Shown in pieces: positions 39,254 to 41,403 of a DNA stretch of 41,403 nucleotides (within the stretch, counting starts at the first letter, position 1; each line of letters opens with the position of its first letter). Origin of the DNA: Phycisphaerae bacterium (GTDB lineage: Bacteria > Planctomycetota > Phycisphaerae > Tepidisphaerales > Tepidisphaeraceae); NCBI GenBank assembly GCA_025936175.1, contig JAICTV010000019.1, positions 1 through 41,403 on the forward strand, written 5' to 3'. A program made the position numbers and the translations under genes. Below the pieces are notes generated by a model, which saw nothing but the letters and a program-made list of their open reading frames with translations, searched no databases and had not been told where the DNA came from.

Positions 39254-40499
39254 CGGGAGCGGCGCTCGCGCCGGCGGCGGACGCGGAAAGCGGATGCTCG
39301 GCGGTCTTTTGGTTCCACCCCTCGCGATACAAGCTCGCCAGCGCCAGCCAACCCGCCGCCTCAGCCGAGTGGCTGTTGGCGTGGTCCCACAGGTCGATGC
39401 GCACGCGCTTGACCAGCTCGGTCAGCAGCCGCGCGCGGATCGATCGCAGCAGCGCGTCCGAGAACTCCGGATACCGCGTCAATTCGCTCGACAGCACGAG
39501 CCGGTTCGGCCGGATGAAGTTCACCGCGTTCGCCAGCGCGGCGGAAAGATAATCCAGGATCTCCTCGATCGCCTTGTTTTCTGCGGCGCCGCCGTTAGTG
39601 AGATGCGGCGCGTCATCCACGCCGTAGCGCGAAGCGTGTTCCATCAGCGTGCCGTGCTGGATGCCGCGGCGGCGGAGGAACTCGGTGCTGACGATGCGCT
39701 CGATGCAGCCCGGATGGCCGCAGTAACACACGTCGGTGTCGATGAAGAAGCGCATGTGACCCAGCTCGTTTGCGCCGGTGACGCAGCCACGGTTGGGCCG
39801 GCCTTCGATCAGCAGCGCGCCGCCCATCTGTCCGTCGTTGATGCCCGCCAGCATCACGTCTTCGTCCGCCTCCGCCTGGTGCACCAGGAGCCACCACGCC
39901 GCCATCGCGTGCATGTTGTTTTCGAGGATGAGCGGCCGATCGCCCGCCAGATCGTACAGCGGCGCCAGCGCCACCGCCTCCGATGATTGGCCGGTGAAGC
40001 TCGAGCTGTACAGGATCGCGCGCTGCGCGGGATCGACGAAGCCCGTCACGCTCAATCCGATCGCCAGCGCCTGATCGGTCAGGCTCTCGCGCAACAGCGC
40101 CTGCGCCGCGGCGATGGTTTTCGAGGGATCGCTCGTGCTGCGCGACAGCGGCCGCCCGAGCAGATTCCCGCGAAGGCTCAGCCGCCCCGCTTCGACGCGA
40201 CCGGGACTGACCGCAAGCCCGACGACGTAGCGAACGGTCGGATCAATCTCCAGTGGAATGCGCGGCCGACCCGGACCGGCGACTTCACTCTGGCACTCGC
40301 GGACGATCCCCTGATGCATCAGATCCGCGACGTCGGTGCCCACGGCGTTGGGGTTCACGCCGGTGCGCCGGTGCAGCTCCCAGCGGCTCATGCGCCCGCC
40401 GCGCCACAGCAATCGCAAGATTTCGCGCTGCCGCGTGTCGATCGACACGGCCGCCGACCCCCCGCCATTCCCGTTCTTCGCCCGTTTCACCGCACGCAT
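39240..40499 (-). CDS. ROK-family transcriptional regulator (NagC/XylR type)
   Basis: 419 residues. A winged helix-turn-helix occupies residues 20-80 (DTRQREILRLLWRGGRMSRWELHRRTGVNPNAVGTDV). A ROK sugar-binding domain follows with the zinc motif CYCGHPGC and the GHM His in ANELGHM. The catalytic Asp of the kinase motif (NDAN) is replaced by Asn195 (ENNMHA), and the DLGATK-type phosphate motif is degenerate, so this is a sugar-sensing regulator rather than a kinase. It probably represses nearby carbohydrate genes until a sugar binds. A 19-bp palindrome lies just before its ATG (40499) and may be its own operator. Confidence 0.9.
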   Translation of the reverse strand: MRAVKRAKNGNGGGSAAVSIDTRQREILRLLWRGGRMSRWELHRRTGVNPNAVGTDVADLMHQGIVRECQSEVAGPGRPRIPLEIDPTVRYVVGLAVSPGRVEAGRLSLRGNLLGRPLSRSTSDPSKTIAAAQALLRESLTDQALAIGLSVTGFVDPAQRAILYSSSFTGQSSEAVALAPLYDLAGDRPLILENNMHAMAAWWLLVHQAEADEDVMLAGINDGQMGGALLIEGRPNRGCVTGANELGHMRFFIDTDVCYCGHPGCIERIVSTEFLRRRGIQHGTLMEHASRYGVDDAPHLTNGGAAENKAIEEILDYLSAALANAVNFIRPNRLVLSSELTRYPEFSDALLRSIRARLLTELVKRVRIDLWDHANSHSAEAAGWLALASLYREGWNQKTAEHPLSASAAGASAAPVSAG

Positions 40500-40511
40500 C
40501 CGTTCTCCAGC

Positions 40512-40530
40512 AACCGTTTGAGAAACGGTT
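40512..40530. promoter_or_regulatory. Candidate operator palindrome before the ROK regulator
   Basis: AACCGTTT (40512-40519) and AAACGGTT (40523-40530) form a perfect 8-bp inverted repeat with a 3-bp spacer, 13 bp upstream of the regulator's start codon. Size and symmetry fit a dimeric helix-turn-helix repressor site, so autoregulation is plausible; not proven. Confidence 0.5.
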
Positions 40531-40559
40531 CAGGCCGGCTCTGTCTCAACGATCCCCCG

Positions 40560-40641
40560 CAGGGGCGAGGCCTGCCTCGCCCGCGTTTGCAGGCCCGCGC
40601 ATTTCCCGCGAAATTCGAAGAGGGCGACGCAGGCATCGCCC
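40560..40641. repeat. Palindromic repeat element, CAGGGGCGA family, copy 2
   Basis: CAGGGGCGAGGC...GCCTCGCCC (40560-40582) and GGGCGA...TCGCCC (40622-40641) correspond to the two halves of copy 1 at 17325-17390, with a longer loop. It lies between the ROK regulator and the oxidoreductase gene, outside coding sequence. Confidence 0.75.
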
Positions 40642-40661
40642 GTAGCAAAATCCTACGAATC

Positions 40662-40700
40662 ACGGGGTTGAGACCGAGCCGTTCAGACCCCGTTGTTTTT
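40662..40700. terminator. Hairpin with T run between oxidoreductase and ROK regulator genes
   Basis: ACGGGGT (40662-40668) pairs with ACCCCGT (40687-40693) around an 18-bp loop, followed on the + strand by TGTTTTTA. On the - strand it lies just after the oxidoreductase stop (40724) but without a T run on that side, and TATAAA on that strand could be part of a promoter for the regulator. Role uncertain. Confidence 0.3.
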
Positions 40701-40723
40701 ATATTCTACGATAGCTATTAGCG

Positions 40724-41403
40724 CTAAACCACCGGCGGCGCTTGTCGCGACATGCGCGGCGACTCGTTCTCATCTTTCCCCCTCTCGCCCGAGCCCGCGC
40801 GGCAGCGTTCCAATGTCGCGATCGTCCGCCGCACGCTCTGCGGCGTGATCGCCAGCGCAGAATCGTCGCGAATCGAGCGGTAAAGATCCTCATGAAACTG
40901 CCGGTAATCGGCCTCCTCGCGAGAATCCTTACTCCAGCTGCGATGCTGCCACGGCAGATCTTCCCGGTTGAACCGCCGATTCGCGGCAGAGGGAATCTCG
41001 TCGGCGCGTCGCTCGGGAAGCTTGGAAAAGTCCACCCACTTCCACTCCAGCCGGTCGTGTGAGCCGCGCAATCCGCCGGCCGATCCCATCACGTGCCAGG
41101 TGTCCTGCGGATAGGCGCACGCGTTGGTGACCTCGACTTCGACGCTCGCCACGCGGGCCCCGGCGTGCGGCGAGCGGAGCAGGATCTTCACATGATCCTC
41201 CGCGTCGCCGGCGGCCAGCGCGTGCTGAAGATCCGCCGACACGAGCGGTTCCGCGCCGCCGTCGTCATCGCCGGCGAACAGTTGCAGCGCGAGATCGACC
41301 AGGTGCGCCCCGCCGTTGAACAGCGCCCCGCCGCCGAACGCGCGCACCGTCTGCCAATCCCACCTGCGCGCAAAGCGGTGCATCGTGATCTTCACCTGCA
41401 CGA
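40724..41403 (-). CDS. Gfo/Idh/MocA-family oxidoreductase, 5' truncated
   Basis: 226 codons are visible; the gene runs off the right edge, so the N-terminal Rossmann NAD(P)-binding domain is missing. The visible part is the C-terminal alpha/beta domain, including GGGALFNGGAHLVDLALQLF, the conserved His/Asp region of the active site in this family (substrate-binding His in GGAHLVD). Members oxidise or reduce sugars and inositols with NAD(P). The last 25 residues are basic and low in structure. It is encoded on the same strand as the ROK regulator, 224 bp upstream of it. Substrate not predictable. Confidence 0.88.
   Translation of the reverse strand, partial: VQVKITMHRFARRWDWQTVRAFGGGALFNGGAHLVDLALQLFAGDDDGGAEPLVSADLQHALAAGDAEDHVKILLRSPHAGARVASVEVEVTNACAYPQDTWHVMGSAGGLRGSHDRLEWKWVDFSKLPERRADEIPSAANRRFNREDLPWQHRSWSKDSREEADYRQFHEDLYRSIRDDSALAITPQSVRRTIATLERCRAGSGERGKDENESPRMSRQAPPVV

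Overview
The window looks like chromosomal DNA of a GC-rich planctomycete, most likely class Phycisphaerae (Tepidisphaera/Humisphaera type). This rests on family content rather than any marker gene. The supporting families are two pseudopilin-like proteins (one with the H-X9-DG type motif), exported beta-helix proteins with an LEPR-XLL type N-terminus, dockerin-like GDDYF calcium loops, a PEP-CTERM sorting signal, a DUF5107/TPR protein and many GC-rich palindromic repeats. No phage, plasmid, transposase or CRISPR signature was found.

Layout. (1) Positions 1-2676: 3' truncated membrane-anchored protein (-), an inverted array of 8-bp repeats, an ATP-dependent DNA ligase (+) and tRNA-Arg(ACG). 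(2) 2688-9789 (-): a four-gene ABC-2 transporter operon, in transcription order a large exported membrane protein, an ABC ATPase, a double-length permease and an exported HEAT-repeat protein. (3) 9858-11358 (-): a pseudopilin and a small membrane-anchored protein behind a good sigma-70 promoter. (4) 11678-20990 (+): an eight-gene, tightly packed catabolic operon: secreted nitrilase-fold hydrolase, YncE-like propeller/phosphoesterase, SIS protein, ROK sugar kinase, MDR dehydrogenase, cupin, hydroxypyruvate-isomerase-like TIM barrel and a Tat-exported enolase-superfamily enzyme. (5) 21394-27865 (-): two paralogous exported beta-helix proteins and an MFS transporter, separated by an intrinsic terminator and a palindromic element. 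(6) 28011-29564 (+): a second MFS transporter, divergent from the beta-helix genes over overlapping promoters. (7) 29637-33803 (-): an operon of esterase, heparinase II/III-like protein and pseudopilin. (8) 33995-36868 (-): a PATR/dockerin-like/PEP-CTERM surface protein. (9) 37208-41403: DUF5107-TPR protein (+), ROK-family regulator (-) and a 5' truncated Gfo/Idh/MocA oxidoreductase (-).

How it may work together (inference): regions 4-9 read as a planctomycete carbohydrate-use region. Exported beta-helix and heparinase-like proteins would cut or bind an acidic polysaccharide, MFS carriers would bring in products, and the ROK kinase, SIS protein, dehydrogenase, Hyi-like isomerase and enolase-superfamily enzyme would process sugars or sugar acids. 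The substrate cannot be read from sequence alone.

The most unusual signal is a set of at least four unrelated palindromic repeat families. Several copies lie in frame inside protein-coding genes (two in the ROK kinase, one in the heparinase-like gene), and one supplies possible start codons for the SIS gene. A second strong signal is a C-terminal module of about 150 residues shared by three exported proteins whose N-terminal parts differ.
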